A stretch of 7,272 bases of DNA from Deltaproteobacteria bacterium (lineage in GTDB: Bacteria; Desulfobacterota; Desulfarculia; Adiutricales; Adiutricaceae): NCBI GenBank assembly GCA_031267005.1, contig JAIRZX010000412.1, positions 1 to 7,272 on the forward strand, in the 5' to 3' direction. The translations under genes and the position numbers were made by a program. Shown here piece after piece: positions 6,906-7,272 of the stretch. The notes beneath the pieces were generated by a model. It ran no database searches. It was not told where the DNA came from and saw nothing but the letters and a program-made list of their open reading frames with translations. The number at the start of each line of letters is the position of its first letter. The stretch's first letter is position 1.

Positions 6906-7081
6906 AGGGGAATGACGCGTGTTCCTGCCCCGCGGGCGGCGCGTCCGGGCCCGGGCGGTTCCCCGTAGGGGGCCGCCGGCGGGCCGCGCGGAGGGCGGCT
7001 GGCGGGGTCCTGAAGCAAGGTATCCGGCCCCGCGGCGGGCCGGGGGGCCGTTGCCGGGAGGGCGGGGACGTTGGCCTGAGG

Positions 7082-7197
7082 CGATTTCCGGGAGCGCGCG
7101 GGGCTGAGGCCCGGGGGTCCCGAGGAGCTTTCGGCGGCGGGCGGCCGCATAAGGACCGCCCGGGGGAGAGTTGGCGAGGCGTGCCTCCCGGAAATCG
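7082..7197. repeat. 13-bp perfect inverted repeat around 90 bases
   Basis: CGATTTCCGGGAG (7082-7094) is the exact reverse complement of CTCCCGGAAATCG (7185-7197). The flanking bases on both sides do not pair. The arms enclose a smaller 7-bp hairpin. It lies 180-290 bases upstream of the activase start and directly before the possible plus-strand start at 7208. It could be a paired operator between divergent genes, a structured leader, or the ends of a small repeat element. No transposase or target duplication is visible. Confidence 0.6.
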
Positions 7198-7207
7198 GAG
7201 GATCCGC

Positions 7208-7272
7208 GTGAGGATCGGCCGGGGTTCCGGGGCCGCGGGGCGTTGTGGTGCCCCGGGGCGGCGGCGTGCCGG
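7208..7272 (+). CDS. Possible start of a divergent gene, cut by the window edge
   Basis: GGAGG (7197-7201) stands six bases before GTG (7208-7210), an ideal Shine-Dalgarno arrangement. The frame stays open for 21 codons to the end of the window, reading MRIGRGSGAAGRCGAP and on. The peptide is Gly/Arg-rich, as random GC-rich DNA would also give, and is too short to assign. If real, it is transcribed away from the activase gene, and the inverted repeat would lie between the two starts. Confidence 0.2.
   Translation, partial: MRIGRGSGAAGRCGAPGRRRA

Larger units (their letters stand above)
6906..7272. other. Upstream region of the activase gene, no confident gene
   Basis: This spacer of 367 bases is extremely GC-rich. 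It holds a 13-bp inverted repeat, an inner hairpin CGGGCGG/CCGCCCG (7138-7144 and 7156-7162) and a possible plus-strand gene start near 7208. I see no good sigma-70 promoter for the activase gene. A minus-strand 82-codon frame from ATG at 7150 ends in TGA at 6904-6902, overlapping the activase ATG as ATGA. Its Pro/Ala/Arg-rich product resembles nothing I know and it has no Shine-Dalgarno sequence, so I do not call it a gene. Confidence 0.6.

Noticed and set aside
7013..7035. Sigma-54-like promoter on the minus strand (CCGG..TTGC)
   Set aside because: The GG and GC dinucleotides are one base too far apart and the -24 element matches poorly.
6902..7150. 82-codon minus-strand frame before the activase gene
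   Set aside because: Pro/Ala/Arg/Ser-rich, no Shine-Dalgarno sequence and no recognisable family. The ATGA overlap alone is not enough.
7082..7197. Insertion sequence or MITE ends
   Set aside because: The inverted arms could suggest a small element, but no target duplication or transposase is visible and no second copy is in the window.

Overview
The window is very GC-rich bacterial DNA with two confident genes, both on the minus strand. They are separated by about 555 bases of unusual, repeat-laden DNA. The organism is most likely a strict anaerobe. The large gene belongs to the oxygen-sensitive activase/2-hydroxyacyl-CoA dehydratase superfamily, and the RNase is proteobacteria-like. A high-GC Desulfobacterota (deltaproteobacterium) would fit, but this is inference from family distribution; no rRNA or other taxonomic marker is present.

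Layout in + coordinates. 1-68: start of the window, downstream of the RNase gene, with a 13-base tandem repeat. 69-1832 (minus): an RNase E-type endoribonuclease of 587 residues. It has all catalytic, 5'-sensor and zinc-link residues and a short Arg/Gly-rich plus Gly-Ser-Phe repeat tail instead of the long RNase E scaffold. 1833-2387: spacer with a good ribosome binding site for rne, a possible promoter that would give a leader of about 230 nt, a field of TTCCGG/GGGCTT repeats that overlaps a Lys/Pro/Arg-rich open frame, and two hairpins just after the upstream gene. 2388-6905 (minus): one 1505-residue protein that joins two BadF/BcrA-type ATPase activase modules, a Cys-rich linker, a DUF2229-type domain and an HgdB-like region. 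6906-7272: spacer with a 13-bp inverted repeat and a possible plus-strand gene start at the right edge.

The two genes need not work together. The RNase is general RNA turnover and processing machinery. The large protein looks like a self-contained ATP-driven low-potential electron-transfer enzyme: the activase would pump one electron at the cost of ATP into an Fe-S protein fused on the same chain. Its substrate cannot be read from the sequence. Both proteins carry glycine-rich low-complexity segments, which may be a habit of this genome.

The most interesting points are the all-in-one activase/dehydratase-like chain with four intact cluster cysteines, the RGG/GSGF tail on the RNase, and the repeat-rich spacers.
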